Below are positions 35,838-44,200 of a stretch of DNA of 64,000 nucleotides, in pieces. The position numbers and the translations under genes are program-made. The number at the start of each line of letters is the position of its first letter. Position 1 is the stretch's first letter. Origin of the DNA: Novosphingopyxis baekryungensis DSM 16222 (GTDB lineage Bacteria > Pseudomonadota > Alphaproteobacteria > Sphingomonadales > Sphingomonadaceae); contig NZ_ATUR01000003.1 in NCBI RefSeq assembly GCF_000420305.1, positions 186,001 to 250,000 of the forward strand. The letters are read 5' to 3'. The notes under the pieces are model-generated. The model searched no databases. It saw nothing but the letters and a program-made list of their open reading frames with translations, and was not told the DNA's origin.

Positions 35838-36263
35838 TCATTCTCCTTTTTGATTCACGCGAAGTCGCGAAGACGCGGAGGGCGTGTAATTGTTCACGAT
35901 ACGGCGCAGCCCTTCCTTGAGGGTCGCGCCACCAAAATTTACGAGCAGCCCGAGCGGTTGTCCGGTAAGCTTCAGGTAGGTCAGCAATTGTTTTGCATGC
36001 GCCGCATGCAGTTTTTCAACCGATTTGATTTCAATGAGTAAAATGTTGTCGACCAGCAGGTCGATCCGAAACGCTGCGTTGAACGACAATCCCCGATAAT
36101 CGATATCGACCGGCTTTTGCCGGTCAATCCTGTGGCCGCGCCGTTCCAATTCAGCAGCAAGGATCATTTCATACACGCTTTCCAGCAAACCCGGCCCAAG
36201 ATCGCGATGCAAATGAAACGCAGCGTCGACGACATCTTCAGCAATTGCCTCAAGGTCGGACAT
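35838..36263 (-). CDS. GxxExxY protein (PD-(D/E)XK-like)
   Basis: The 141-residue protein has the defining motif GPGLLESVYE (about 23-32), and then IDLLVDNILLIEIKSVEKL, with the D...ExK arrangement of PD-(D/E)XK nucleases, and QLLTYLKLTGQPLGLLVNFG. The family is widespread, often single-copy and placed at random in genomes; its biological role is unknown. The gene is bracketed by imperfect 27-bp inverted repeats (35854-35880 and 36264-36290). The left repeat codes for its C-terminal tail (SASSRLRVN), so the end of the protein is partly repeat-encoded. It lies between fabD and fabG, two genes that are usually adjacent, which indicates insertion. Confidence 0.92.
   Translation of the reverse strand: MSDLEAIAEDVVDAAFHLHRDLGPGLLESVYEMILAAELERRGHRIDRQKPVDIDYRGLSFNAAFRIDLLVDNILLIEIKSVEKLHAAHAKQLLTYLKLTGQPLGLLVNFGGATLKEGLRRIVNNYTPSASSRLRVNQKGE
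35854..35880. repeat. Left 27-bp inverted repeat of the GxxExxY unit
   Basis: The sequence starts TTCACGCGAAGTCGCGAAGA. Its reverse complement matches 36264-36290 at 22 of 27 positions. It falls within the last codons of the GxxExxY gene. Confidence 0.85.
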
Positions 36264-36290
36264 CTTCGCGCCTTTGCGTCTTCGCGAGAA
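36264..36290. repeat. Right 27-bp inverted repeat of the GxxExxY unit
   Basis: The sequence ends GTCTTCGCGAGAA and pairs with 35854-35880. It fills the whole gap between the GxxExxY start codon (36263) and the fabD stop codon (36292), leaving no room for a separate promoter. Confidence 0.85.
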
Positions 36291-36291
36291 C

Positions 36292-37242
36292 CTATATACC
36301 CTTAATCAGCGCCTCGATATCGTCCATCCCCTGCACGCTCAGCACCTGAGCATCGGGCGCGATGCGGCCGACCATGGGGCCGACGACCTTGCCGCCGATC
36401 TCCACGAAATACTCTGCGCCCGCGTCGTGCATGGCGGCGACGCTTTCGCGCCAGCGCACGCGGCCCGTCACCTGATCGACAAGGAGGGTGCGGATCACGT
36501 CAGGGTTCGACGTCGCCTCCGCCGTGACATTGGCAAAGAGCGGCACGTCCGGCGCAGTGATCGCGGTATCGGCCAGCGCCTTTTCCATCGCCTCGGCAGC
36601 GGGCTGCATCAACGGGCAGTGGAACGGCGCGGAGACGGGCAGCAGAACGCCGCGCTTGATGCCCCAGCGCTCCTTGTCGTCCTTCACCATGGCCACCGCC
36701 CGTTCGATCGCGCCCTTATGGCCGGAAATCACGACCTGGGTGGGATCATTATCGTTCGCGACGGTACAGATCTCCCCTTCCGCCTCGGCAGCTTCGGCAA
36801 GGTCTTCGGCTTTGGCGACATCGGCGCCGAGCAGCGCGGCCATCGCACCCTCACCCACCGGCACGGCACGCTGCATCGCCTGCCCGCGCAGTTTAAGCAG
36901 CCGTGCGGTTTCGCCCAGCGGGATCGCTCCGGCGGCGCACAGCGCGCTATATTCGCCCAGCGAATGCCCGGCCACGCAGCCGGCGACATCGGCCAGCTTC
37001 ACGCCGCCCTCCTTCTCCAGCACGCGCAGCACGGCCAGGGACAGCGCCATGATCGCGGGCTGGGCATTTTCGGTGAGCATCAGCTCATCCGCCGGGCCGT
37101 CCTTCATGAGCGCGAACAGCTTCTGGCCGAGCGCGTCGTCGACTTCCTCGAACAGTTCGCGGGCATGGGGGCTGGCGGCGGCCAGGTCTGCGCCCATGCC
37201 GACCTTCTGGCTGCCCTGTCCGGGGAAAATGAATGCGCGCAT
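36292..37242 (-). CDS. fabD: Malonyl-CoA:ACP transacylase FabD
   Basis: A 316-residue acyltransferase with FPGQGSQKVGMG at the N-terminus, QPAIMALS, the nucleophile GHSLGEYSA (S94), and VSAPFHCPLM supplying the histidine. It loads malonyl units on AcpP. It is the first gene of the leftward fab cluster, which continues with fabG, acpP and fabF after the GxxExxY insert. Confidence 0.97.
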   Translation of the reverse strand: MRAFIFPGQGSQKVGMGADLAAASPHARELFEEVDDALGQKLFALMKDGPADELMLTENAQPAIMALSLAVLRVLEKEGGVKLADVAGCVAGHSLGEYSALCAAGAIPLGETARLLKLRGQAMQRAVPVGEGAMAALLGADVAKAEDLAEAAEAEGEICTVANDNDPTQVVISGHKGAIERAVAMVKDDKERWGIKRGVLLPVSAPFHCPLMQPAAEAMEKALADTAITAPDVPLFANVTAEATSNPDVIRTLLVDQVTGRVRWRESVAAMHDAGAEYFVEIGGKVVGPMVGRIAPDAQVLSVQGMDDIEALIKGI

Positions 37243-37347
37243 CGCTCGTCCTGTTCGCTCTGTAATGGGAGCGGTGGGTTAGGACGCGGATCGAGCGAGT
37301 GCAAGACCGGTGGGATCGTGCGAGGCGTGCCCCCCGGATAGGACAAC

Positions 37348-37381
37348 GCCCCGGCCCGTTCGACTGGAACGGGGCCGGGGC
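37348..37381 (-). terminator. GC-rich hairpin downstream of the acyl-CoA dehydrogenase gene
   Basis: A 14-bp stem with one bulged base (GCCCCGGCCCGTTC against its complement) and a five-base loop lies 79 bases after the dehydrogenase stop and about 105 bases upstream of fabD. No clear T-tract is present, so efficiency is uncertain. Confidence 0.55.
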
Positions 37382-37387
37382 GTCGTC

Positions 37388-37471
37388 TTTACCTTCTGAC
37401 GCAGGACGTCAGCGATTTCAGGCTGCCGCTTTACCTTCTGACGCAGGACGTCAGCGATTTCAGGCTGCCGC
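37388..37471. repeat. Two perfect tandem copies of a 42-bp unit
   Basis: Bases 37388-37429 are repeated exactly at 37430-37471. The second copy contains the last codons and stop of the acyl-CoA dehydrogenase gene, so the first copy is a duplicated gene end plus downstream sequence. Perfect identity indicates a recent duplication. Confidence 0.95.
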
Positions 37472-39247
37472 GAACATCTCCGGCTCCAGATCCATCAGGC
37501 TGTCCGCGCCCGCTTCGATCTTGCGGCGCAGCGCGCCGGCATCGGGCATGATCCGCTCGGCAAAGAAGCGCGCGGTGATCAGCTTGGCTTCGGCGAACTT
37601 GTCACCTTCCATGCCAGCGGCCGCCTTGGCCATGCGCAGCCACATCAGACCGAGCGCGACGATGCCGAGGATGTGCATATAGCTATGCGCACCGGCGCCG
37701 ACATTGTTGGGATTGCTCATGCCGTTCTGCATGAACCACATGGTCGCCGCCTTCAGCTCGCCATTGGCCTTTTCCAGACGCTCGGCGAAATCCTTCACCG
37801 CCGCTACGTCCTTGGCATCGGCGCATTCGGAATCGACCAGCGCGAAGAATGCCTGAATGGCGCGGCCATTGTTCTTGGCCAGCTTACGCCCGACCAGATC
37901 CATGGCCTGCACGCCATTGGTGCCCTCATAGATCATGGCGATCCGCGCATCGCGAACATATTGCTCCATGCCCCATTCCTGGATGTAGCCATGGCCGCCA
38001 TAGACCTGCTGCATATTGGTGGCGATGTCATAACCCTTGTCGGTGCCATAGCCCTTGATGACCGGGGTCAGCAGGCTGATCAGGTCGTCGGCCATTTCCT
38101 TGTCTTCGTCGCTCACCGCCTTGTGCGTGAGATCGACCTGCAGCGCGCCCCAGATGCACAGGGCGCGAAGGCCTTCGGTCAGCGCCTTGGCTTCCATCAG
38201 CATGCGGCGCACATCAGGATGCACGAACAGCGTGTCGGCCTTTTCGGACGTGTCTTCCGGCCCGGTCAGCGCACGGCCCTGACGGCGATCCTGCGCATAG
38301 GCGACCCCGTTCTGGAAGGCGACTTCCGCCACGCCCAGACCCTGAAGACCCACACCAAGCCGTGCGGCGTTCATCATGATGAACATGGCGGCCAGACCCT
38401 TGTTCTCTTCGCCGACCATATAACCGGTCGCGCCGTCATAGTTCATGACGCAGGTCGAGTTGCCGTGGATGCCCATCTTGTGCTCGATCGAGCCGCAGCT
38501 GACCGGATTGCGCTCGCCCAGCGAGCCATCCTCATTCACCATCACCTTGGGCACGATGAACAGCGAGATCCCCTTCACGCTGTCGGGCGCATCCGGCGTC
38601 TTGGCCAGCACCAAATGGATGATATTGTCGGTCAGGTCATGCTCGCCCGAGGAGATGAAAATCTTGGTGCCGGTGATGGCATAGCTGCCATCGTCATTTG
38701 GCACGGCCTTGGTCCGGATCAGGCCCAGATCGGTGCCGCATTGCGGCTCTGTCAGGTTCATGGTGCCGCCCCATTCGCCGGACACCATCTTGGGAACATA
38801 TTTTTCCTTCTGCTCCTGCGATCCCTTGGCCAGGATCGCGGAAACGGCGCCGTGGGTCAGGCCCGGATACATGGCAAAGGCCATGTTGGCGCTGGTCATA
38901 TATTCCTCGAACGCCATCGCCATCACATGCGGCAATTCCTGTCCGCCGAATTCCACCGGCGTGGCCAGCGTGCCCCAGCCGCCTTCGCGGAACTGCGCAT
39001 AGGCTTCCTTGAAACCCTTGGGCGTGGTCACGCTGCCATCTTCATGGCGCGTGCACCCTTCCTGATCGCCGCTCTGGTTGAGCGGAAACAGCACTTCACT
39101 GACGAATTTGCCGCCTTCATTCAGAATGGCTTCCACCATGTCGGCGGAAGCGTTCTCGAAACCGGCCAGGTTCGAATAGCGATCGAGGCCGACGACATGG
39201 TCGAGGATGAAACGGGTGTCCTGCACTGGGGCGCGATATTGAGGCAT
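37460..39247 (-). CDS. Acyl-CoA dehydrogenase with C-terminal extension
   Basis: The 595-residue flavoenzyme has the acyl-CoA dehydrogenase core with [19 protein letters not shown] (FAD/substrate loop) and [38 protein letters not shown] is followed by [17 protein letters not shown]. An extra C-terminal domain (about 470-595) is typical of long FadE/DmdC-type proteins. It oxidises an acyl-CoA to the enoyl-CoA; chain length is not predictable. A MerR regulator gene lies 47 bases upstream on the same strand, with a LiuR-like operator before it. The 3' end lies in a perfect 42-bp duplication. Confidence 0.95.
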   Translation of the reverse strand: MPQYRAPVQDTRFILDHVVGLDRYSNLAGFENASADMVEAILNEGGKFVSEVLFPLNQSGDQEGCTRHEDGSVTTPKGFKEAYAQFREGGWGTLATPVEFGGQELPHVMAMAFEEYMTSANMAFAMYPGLTHGAVSAILAKGSQEQKEKYVPKMVSGEWGGTMNLTEPQCGTDLGLIRTKAVPNDDGSYAITGTKIFISSGEHDLTDNIIHLVLAKTPDAPDSVKGISLFIVPKVMVNEDGSLGERNPVSCGSIEHKMGIHGNSTCVMNYDGATGYMVGEENKGLAAMFIMMNAARLGVGLQGLGVAEVAFQNGVAYAQDRRQGRALTGPEDTSEKADTLFVHPDVRRMLMEAKALTEGLRALCIWGALQVDLTHKAVSDEDKEMADDLISLLTPVIKGYGTDKGYDIATNMQQVYGGHGYIQEWGMEQYVRDARIAMIYEGTNGVQAMDLVGRKLAKNNGRAIQAFFALVDSECADAKDVAAVKDFAERLEKANGELKAATMWFMQNGMSNPNNVGAGAHSYMHILGIVALGLMWLRMAKAAAGMEGDKFAEAKLITARFFAERIMPDAGALRRKIEAGADSLMDLEPEMFAAA

Positions 39248-39294
39248 GGGGGAATTCTCCGGCTAAGGTCGTTTGATAAAAAGGGATGAAATGG

Positions 39295-39768
39295 TCAGGC
39301 GCGGCGGGCGATCCTGGCGGATTGCTGTTCCTCACGTTCCACCAGTTCCACCTGCGCTACGAAATCGGTCAGTTCTTCGATCGCACTTTCGATATCGTCT
39401 CGCTGACGGGTCAGGCTGTCGATACGCTCGCGGCATTTCTCGATCGTGACGCGGCGCTGCTTGTTTCGGCCATCGTCGAGATCATAGAGATCGATCATCT
39501 CGCGGATTTCCGACAGGCTGAACCCGACGCGCTTGGCCCGCAGGATCCAGGCCACACGCGCCCGGTCCCGCTTGGAATAGATACGCGACAGGCCCACGCG
39601 CTCGGGCGCGATCAGTCCCTGATCCTCGTAAAAACGCAGGGCGCGCGGGGTAATGTCGAATTCTCGGCTGAGATCGGAAATGCTGTAACGCTCCCGGTCG
39701 TCACCCGGCGTGTCGATCGTCGCCGTGCCCGAAACGGCTTTGCTTTGCGAAGCTCTGCTGTGTGACAT
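39295..39768 (-). CDS. MerR-family regulator, LiuR-like
   Basis: The 157-residue protein has an N-terminal winged helix-turn-helix (YSISDLSREFDITPRALRFY, about 26-45) and the following wing ERVGLSRIYSKRDRAR. A dimerising coiled coil lies at about 100-145. There is no metal-binding cysteine set, as in the LiuR branch that controls branched-chain amino-acid and fatty-acid breakdown. It precedes the acyl-CoA dehydrogenase gene it probably controls. A palindromic operator lies 43 bases upstream of its start, so autoregulation is likely. Confidence 0.9.
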   Translation of the reverse strand: MSHSRASQSKAVSGTATIDTPGDDRERYSISDLSREFDITPRALRFYEDQGLIAPERVGLSRIYSKRDRARVAWILRAKRVGFSLSEIREMIDLYDLDDGRNKQRRVTIEKCRERIDSLTRQRDDIESAIEELTDFVAQVELVEREEQQSARIARRA

Positions 39769-39810
39769 GGCGGCTCTCCCCGGAAACGAACGGAACGCCT
39801 GTTGTTATAC

Positions 39811-39832
39811 TTTACGTTTGCGTAAACGTCAA
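39811..39832. promoter_or_regulatory. LiuR-like operator upstream of the MerR gene
   Basis: The 22-base site contains TTTACGTTTGCGTAAACGTC. Its overlapping ACGTTT/AAACGT arms resemble LiuR binding sites. It is located where the MerR/acyl-CoA dehydrogenase promoter should be. Confidence 0.65.
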
Positions 39833-39868
39833 GACAAAGCGAGCGTCGCCACAGAGCATCACGGAGGT

Positions 39869-40399
39869 CTATGGACACAGCCGGTCCACACCCCTGCCCA
39901 GCGTCGATCGGGCCGCCGCTGCGCCGGGTTCGACCAGATAATAGCTCGTGCCGGCAAAACTGGCCCGCGCGCTGCAAAGCTGCGCGCAGCTTTCCGGTAT
40001 ATCGCCGGAAAAGCGCAGCTCGGCGCCGTCATAATGTGCGTCAATCTCGCATCCCTCGGCACGGTCGAAGCGGATCAGCATTCCGTCCCCGGTCTGCCGT
40101 GCTTCGCCTTGTCCTTCGCAGACGCTGGCGCCGCCAAAAACCGCCAGCGCGCCGATGCGAAAGCGGTCGTCTCCGCTGGCCACGGCGCAGAATTTGTCGG
40201 TGCCCAGATCGCTGCGCCGTTCATAGCGGCCCACCAGCTGCACGGCGTCCGGATCCGGCACGATGCCGCGCGCGATGGCGGCTTTTTCCAGTGCGCTGCC
40301 GGCGCCCGTCGGGTCTGGGGGCGTCCGCCCTGCCTCGTCCTGTCCGCAGCCCGCCAATAGCGATGCGAGCAGCAGGGCCAGCGGCAGGACGTGCCTCAC
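39869..40399 (-). CDS. Uncharacterised lipoprotein
   Basis: The 176-residue protein has a lipoprotein signal with lipobox LLAGC (cysteine 18) and a mature part with six further cysteines in spaced pairs that could form disulfides. I do not recognise a family. Its start overlaps the hisI stop by four bases, so the two are co-translated. Location in the outer or inner membrane facing the periplasm is likely. Confidence 0.8.
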   Translation of the reverse strand: MRHVLPLALLLASLLAGCGQDEAGRTPPDPTGAGSALEKAAIARGIVPDPDAVQLVGRYERRSDLGTDKFCAVASGDDRFRIGALAVFGGASVCEGQGEARQTGDGMLIRFDRAEGCEIDAHYDGAELRFSGDIPESCAQLCSARASFAGTSYYLVEPGAAAARSTLGRGVDRLCP

Positions 40400-40758
40400 A
40401 GCCGTTCCAGCGATCCCGAAGCGGTAACGCGGCGATAGAAGCAGCTGCGCTCCCCGGTATGGCAGGTCGGTCCGGCGGGGCGCGCGATCACCAGAACAGC
40501 GTCCTGATCACAATCGATCCGCAGGTCCTCGACCGTCAGCACGTTGCCGCTGCTTTCACCCTTTTTCCAGAGCGTCTGGCGGCTGCGCGAAAAGAACCAT
40601 GTCTCGCCGCTCTCGATGGTCCGGTCCAGCGCTTCGCGGTTCATATGGCCCACCATCAGCACGGTGCCATCGGCAGCGTCCGTCACCACCGCCGTCAGCA
40701 GTCCATCGTCGCCAAATTTCGGATCGAGCGCGAGCCCGGATTCGCGTGCATTGTCCAT
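40396..40758 (-). CDS. hisI: Phosphoribosyl-AMP cyclohydrolase HisI
   Basis: A 120-residue enzyme of histidine biosynthesis. It shows [32 protein letters not shown], the zinc/magnesium site DCDQDAVLV and [10 protein letters not shown]. It opens the ring of phosphoribosyl-AMP. The ATG at 40758 gives the normal family length; the frame reaches 40794 upstream. The partner hisE domain is not fused and not in the window. Confidence 0.95.
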   Translation of the reverse strand: MDNARESGLALDPKFGDDGLLTAVVTDAADGTVLMVGHMNREALDRTIESGETWFFSRSRQTLWKKGESSGNVLTVEDLRIDCDQDAVLVIARPAGPTCHTGERSCFYRRVTASGSLERL

Positions 40759-40790
40759 GGCAAAGCAGCTAGCGGCCCCGCACCCGCCGT

Positions 40791-41045
40791 TCAACTGTTG
40801 CGGATTGCCGCAATCAGCTCATCCTTGGTCATGTCCGAACGCCCATCGATGCCGATGTCCTGCGCTTCCTCATAAAGCTCATCCTTGGTGCGGTCCTCCA
40901 GCTTGCGGCTGTCATGATCGATCGAGCCATTGGCCTGCGCATTGGCGATGCGCGCCGCCTTCTCCTTAGACGCACCGTCGTCGCGCAACGCTTCATAGGT
41001 ATCCTTGTTCTTTACCGATGGGCCGGGATCGTTCTTCGCTGCCAT
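40791..41045 (-). CDS. Small Rho_N/SAP-like domain protein (DUF7218-type)
   Basis: This 84-residue protein starts [20 protein letters not shown], with a conserved [20 protein letters not shown] middle and a C-terminal Rho-N/SAP-like helix-extended-helix ([20 protein letters not shown]). The domain suggests nucleic-acid binding. An ideal AAGGAG lies 9 bases before the ATG at 41045, so the upstream frame to 41192 is not used. It is divergent from purF. Confidence 0.87.
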   Translation of the reverse strand: MAAKNDPGPSVKNKDTYEALRDDGASKEKAARIANAQANGSIDHDSRKLEDRTKDELYEEAQDIGIDGRSDMTKDELIAAIRNS

Positions 41046-41153
41046 GATCATCATCTCCTTTGCCATCCGGAACGCACGTCTTTTGCGCGTCGTTCCCTGC
41101 CCACTCGCGCCGCGCCCCGCAGGCACCGCGTGACAATTGCATGACGACAAGGG

Positions 41154-41182
41154 GAGACAAGCGAACCGGCCCGCCCTATATG
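41154..41182 (+). promoter_or_regulatory. Candidate promoter of purF
   Basis: GAGACA (41154-41159) and TATATG (41177-41182) are 17 bases apart, about 43 bases upstream of the preferred purF start. This supports the start at 41225 over those farther upstream. Confidence 0.5.
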
Positions 41183-41224
41183 CGCGTGGCACAGGCCCAC
41201 TCCAGCGAAAGTACCGCGATCGGC

Positions 41225-42694
41225 ATGCTGACCACCCACCCCTATGACGATGACAAACTGCGCGAAGAATGCGGGGTATTCGGAGTCGCCGATGTGTCGG
41301 ACGCTGCGGCCATGGTCGCGCTCGGCCTCCACGCCCTGCAGCATCGCGGGCAGGAGGGCGCCGGCATCGTCAGCTTCGACGGGGCGGAGTTCCACAACCA
41401 CCGCGCCGCCGGCCATATCGCGGGCAATTTCGACAGCGAGGAGGTGATTGCCTCGCTGCCCGGCCGTTCGGCCATCGGCCATACGCGCTATTCCACCCAT
41501 GGCGAATCGGGCCTGCGCAATGTGCAGCCCTTGTTCGCGGAGCTGGCCAGCGGCGGCTTCGCCATCGCGCATAACGGCAATATTTCCAACGCCATGGCGC
41601 TGCGGCGCGATCTGGTGAACCGCGGCTCGATCTTCCAGTCGACCTCCGATACCGAGGTGATCATCCACCTCGTCGCCACCTCCAGCTACCGCACCCTGCT
41701 GGACAAGTTCATCGACGCGCTGAAGCAGGTGGAGGGCGCCTACTCGCTCATCACCATGACGCCGCGCGGGATGATCGCCTGCCGCGATCCGCTGGGCATC
41801 CGTCCGCTGGTGATGGGCAAGCTGGGCGACAGCATCATCTTCGCCAGCGAGACCGTGGCGCTCGACATCGTCGGGGCGGATTATGTGCGCAGCGTGGATC
41901 CGGGCGAGCTGGTGGTGGTCGAGGGGGGCAAGATCACCTCGCACCGCCCCTTTGGCGAGAATCGCCCGCGCCCGTGCATCTTCGAACATGTCTATTTCAG
42001 CCGCCCGGACAGCATCGTCGACGGCAGCTCGGTCTATGGCGTGCGCAAGGCGATCGGCGCGGAGCTGGCGCGCGAAAATCCGGTGGAGGCGGATATCGTC
42101 ATCCCCGTGCCGGACAGCGGCACGCCCGCCGCGCTGGGCTATGCCGAAGAATCGGGCATCCCGTTCGAGCTGGGCATCATCCGCTCCCACTATATCGGCC
42201 GCACCTTCATTCAGCCGGGCGACGGCGTGCGCCATCTGGGCGTCAAGCTGAAGCACAATGCCAACAAGCCGCTGGTGAACGGCAAGCGCATCATCCTGGT
42301 GGATGACAGCATCGTGCGCGGCACCACCTCCCTGAAGATCGTGCAGATGATGCGCGAGGCCGGCGCGCGCGAGGTGCATATGCGCATCGCCAGCCCGCCC
42401 ACGCGCCACAGCTGCTTCTACGGCGTCGATACGCCGGAAAAGTCCAAGCTGCTCGCCAACCGCAAGACCATTGAGGAGATGCAGGACTTCATCCATGCCG
42501 ACAGCCTGGATTTCCTGACCATCGACGGGCTCTACCGCGCGCTGGGCGAAGCCAATCGCCGCGATGAGCGCCCGCAATATTGCGATGCCTGCTTCACCGG
42601 CGATTATCCGACCCGCCTGACCGATCACGATGCGCTGGAGCGCCCCGATCAGCTGACCCTGCTGAACGCCGTGGAGACCGAGGCGGCGGAATAA
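41225..42694 (+). CDS. purF: Amidophosphoribosyltransferase PurF
   Basis: The 489-residue enzyme makes phosphoribosylamine, the first step of purine synthesis. It has an N-terminal glutaminase with the nucleophile in EECGVFG (C16, exposed after propeptide removal), then HRGQEGAG and [10 protein letters not shown]. The C-terminal phosphoribosyltransferase has the PRPP loop [12 protein letters not shown] and cysteines (SCFYGVD, YCDACF) of the iron-sulfur-type subclass. The start at 41225 gives the normal short propeptide; the frame continues upstream to 41060 through the promoter. An SDR gene follows at 46 bases. Confidence 0.96.
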   Translation: MLTTHPYDDDKLREECGVFGVADVSDAAAMVALGLHALQHRGQEGAGIVSFDGAEFHNHRAAGHIAGNFDSEEVIASLPGRSAIGHTRYSTHGESGLRNVQPLFAELASGGFAIAHNGNISNAMALRRDLVNRGSIFQSTSDTEVIIHLVATSSYRTLLDKFIDALKQVEGAYSLITMTPRGMIACRDPLGIRPLVMGKLGDSIIFASETVALDIVGADYVRSVDPGELVVVEGGKITSHRPFGENRPRPCIFEHVYFSRPDSIVDGSSVYGVRKAIGAELARENPVEADIVIPVPDSGTPAALGYAEESGIPFELGIIRSHYIGRTFIQPGDGVRHLGVKLKHNANKPLVNGKRIILVDDSIVRGTTSLKIVQMMREAGAREVHMRIASPPTRHSCFYGVDTPEKSKLLANRKTIEEMQDFIHADSLDFLTIDGLYRALGEANRRDERPQYCDACFTGDYPTRLTDHDALERPDQLTLLNAVETEAAE

Positions 42695-42740
42695 CCCTCC
42701 CCCTCCGCCACGGCGAGAGGACCTGTATTCAAGAGCGAGA

Positions 42741-43457
42741 ATGCCCATGACCGACATGCCAGACCAGAACGTCGCCCTCGTCACCGGCGCGGGGCGCGGG
42801 ATCGGCGCTGCGCTGGCCCGGCGGCTGGCGGCAGACGGCATGCATGTCGTCCTCACCGCCCGCACCAGCAGCGAGCTGGAGGCGGTGGAGGACCAGATTT
42901 TCGAGGCCGGCGGACAGGCCACCATCGCCCCGCTGGACCTGACCGAGAGCGACAGCATCGCGCGCCTGGCCAATGCGATATCGGAGCGCTGGAACCGGCT
43001 GGACCTGCTGGCGCTGAACGCCGCCATGCTCGGCAATCTCTCCCCCGTCACCGCGATCGACGGCAAGCAGTTCAACAAGCTGCTCACCCTCAACATCGTG
43101 GCGCAGCAATCGCTCATCGCCAATTTCGATCCGCTGCTGCGGCGCAGCGCGGCGGGCCGCCTGATCGCCATCACCAGCAGCGTGGGCCAGACCCCGCGCC
43201 CCTATTGGGGGGCTTATGGCGCCAGCAAGGCCGCGCTGGAGGTGCTGGTGCAAAGCTATGCCGCGGAGGTCAAACGCCTCAGCCCCATCCGCGCCGCCAT
43301 CGTGGACCCGGGCGCCACCCGCACCAAGATGCGTGAAAACGCCTATCCCGGCGAAGACCCAGAGACGGTCAAACCGCCCGAGGCCGTGGCCGATGCCATC
43401 GCCGCGCTGCTGGAAAGCGGGTTCGAGACCGGGCACCGGATGCGCGTGGAGGGCTGA
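42741..43457 (+). CDS. SDR-family oxidoreductase
   Basis: The 238-residue classical SDR has TGAGRGIGAALARRL (cofactor loop, about 15-29), ALNAAMLGNLSPV (NNAG-equivalent), ITSSVGQTPRPY with the catalytic serine and YGASKAALEVL with Tyr/Lys. Substrate unknown. It lies directly behind purF on the same strand and is probably carried on the purF transcript. A terminator 45 bases downstream is oriented for the opposite strand. Confidence 0.92.
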   Translation: MPMTDMPDQNVALVTGAGRGIGAALARRLAADGMHVVLTARTSSELEAVEDQIFEAGGQATIAPLDLTESDSIARLANAISERWNRLDLLALNAAMLGNLSPVTAIDGKQFNKLLTLNIVAQQSLIANFDPLLRRSAAGRLIAITSSVGQTPRPYWGAYGASKAALEVLVQSYAAEVKRLSPIRAAIVDPGATRTKMRENAYPGEDPETVKPPEAVADAIAALLESGFETGHRMRVEG

Positions 43458-43501
43458 TCGCCCGCCCCGCCGAACGCCGGGTCCCAATCCTTCCAGAAAA
43501 A

Positions 43502-43526
43502 GAGGCCCGCTGAACCAGCGGACCTC
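43502..43526 (-). terminator. Intrinsic terminator of the small lipoprotein gene
   Basis: On the minus strand an 11-bp stem (GAGGTCCGCTG/CAGCGGGCCTC, one G-U pair) with a three-base loop is followed by TTTTTCTGG. It is 47 bases past the stop of the 92-residue lipoprotein. Confidence 0.82.
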
Positions 43527-43572
43527 CCAGGGAGGGGTGCGACGCCTGCCGCACCCGATCCATCACGATAGC

Positions 43573-43851
43573 TCAGATACCGTCTGCGGTGTCTTCCAGC
43601 GTCTCGGCTTTCTGATCCATGGCTTCGGCCTTCTGCTCCATCTTGGCAGCGCCCACCTGATCGGTGGCCATCTCGGCCTGTTCCTCGGCCAGATCGCTCT
43701 GCGCTTCGGCAACACCGGCCTGCGCGTCCATCACTTCGCCCTGCGCTTCGAGCACATCGTCCTGCTGTTCGGCGGCTTCCTCATTCGGGCCATCGCAAGC
43801 GGCGAGAACGAACATCGAGGACAGGGCAACGGCGGCAATCAGTTTCTTCAT
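43573..43851 (-). CDS. Small coiled-coil lipoprotein of unknown function
   Basis: This 92-residue protein has a lipoprotein signal (MKKLIAAVALSSMFVLAAC, cysteine 19). The rest is an acidic, Glu/Gln/Ala-rich helix with heptad pattern, reminiscent of Lpp-like trimeric lipoproteins but without a recognisable terminal lysine anchor. AGGA lies 6 bases before the ATG at 43851; the longer frame to 44004 is not plausible. It has its own strong terminator, so it is a single-gene unit. Confidence 0.88.
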   Translation of the reverse strand: MKKLIAAVALSSMFVLAACDGPNEEAAEQQDDVLEAQGEVMDAQAGVAEAQSDLAEEQAEMATDQVGAAKMEQKAEAMDQKAETLEDTADGI

Positions 43852-44200
43852 GATACATCCTGTTAAAATGACTTCTGTAACGCAGCGGCCTATAGCATCT
43901 CCGCCCGCCACGTACAGCGCTGGTACATTCCCAAGGCCAGCGACACAAATTTTTGCGAAGCCGACCGTCCAGACGGCGCGTACCGACGGTCGATCTCCAC
44001 GCATTTGGAAATCGAACGGCGGCTGTGGTTTTTAGAACGATATTGCTGTCGAAGCAGCGCGTAATCGCCGCGCCATTTGCAGAGAAGAACCAAATCTAGG
44101 TCCGCGTTGGAGTTGCGCCGTCGAAAAAGAATGGCAGTTATTGGGCCGGGAACAGACTGGCCGGTTTGAAACCTTCTGAGGCCGAAAGGAGACATTCAAT
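43852..44200. other. Gene-free stretch upstream of the small lipoprotein
   Basis: It must carry the lipoprotein promoter; TATAGG at 43896-43891 on the minus strand is a possible -10 but lacks a good -35. A GTAC-N7-GTAC inverted repeat lies at about 43912-43926. I find no credible gene. Confidence 0.5.

Noticed and set aside
41051-43174. 707-codon minus-strand frame
   Set aside because: Antisense to purF and the SDR gene, both of which have intact catalytic motifs.
43890-44195. 101-codon minus-strand frame upstream of the small lipoprotein
   Set aside because: No ribosome-binding site or domain, and it overlaps the lipoprotein promoter region.
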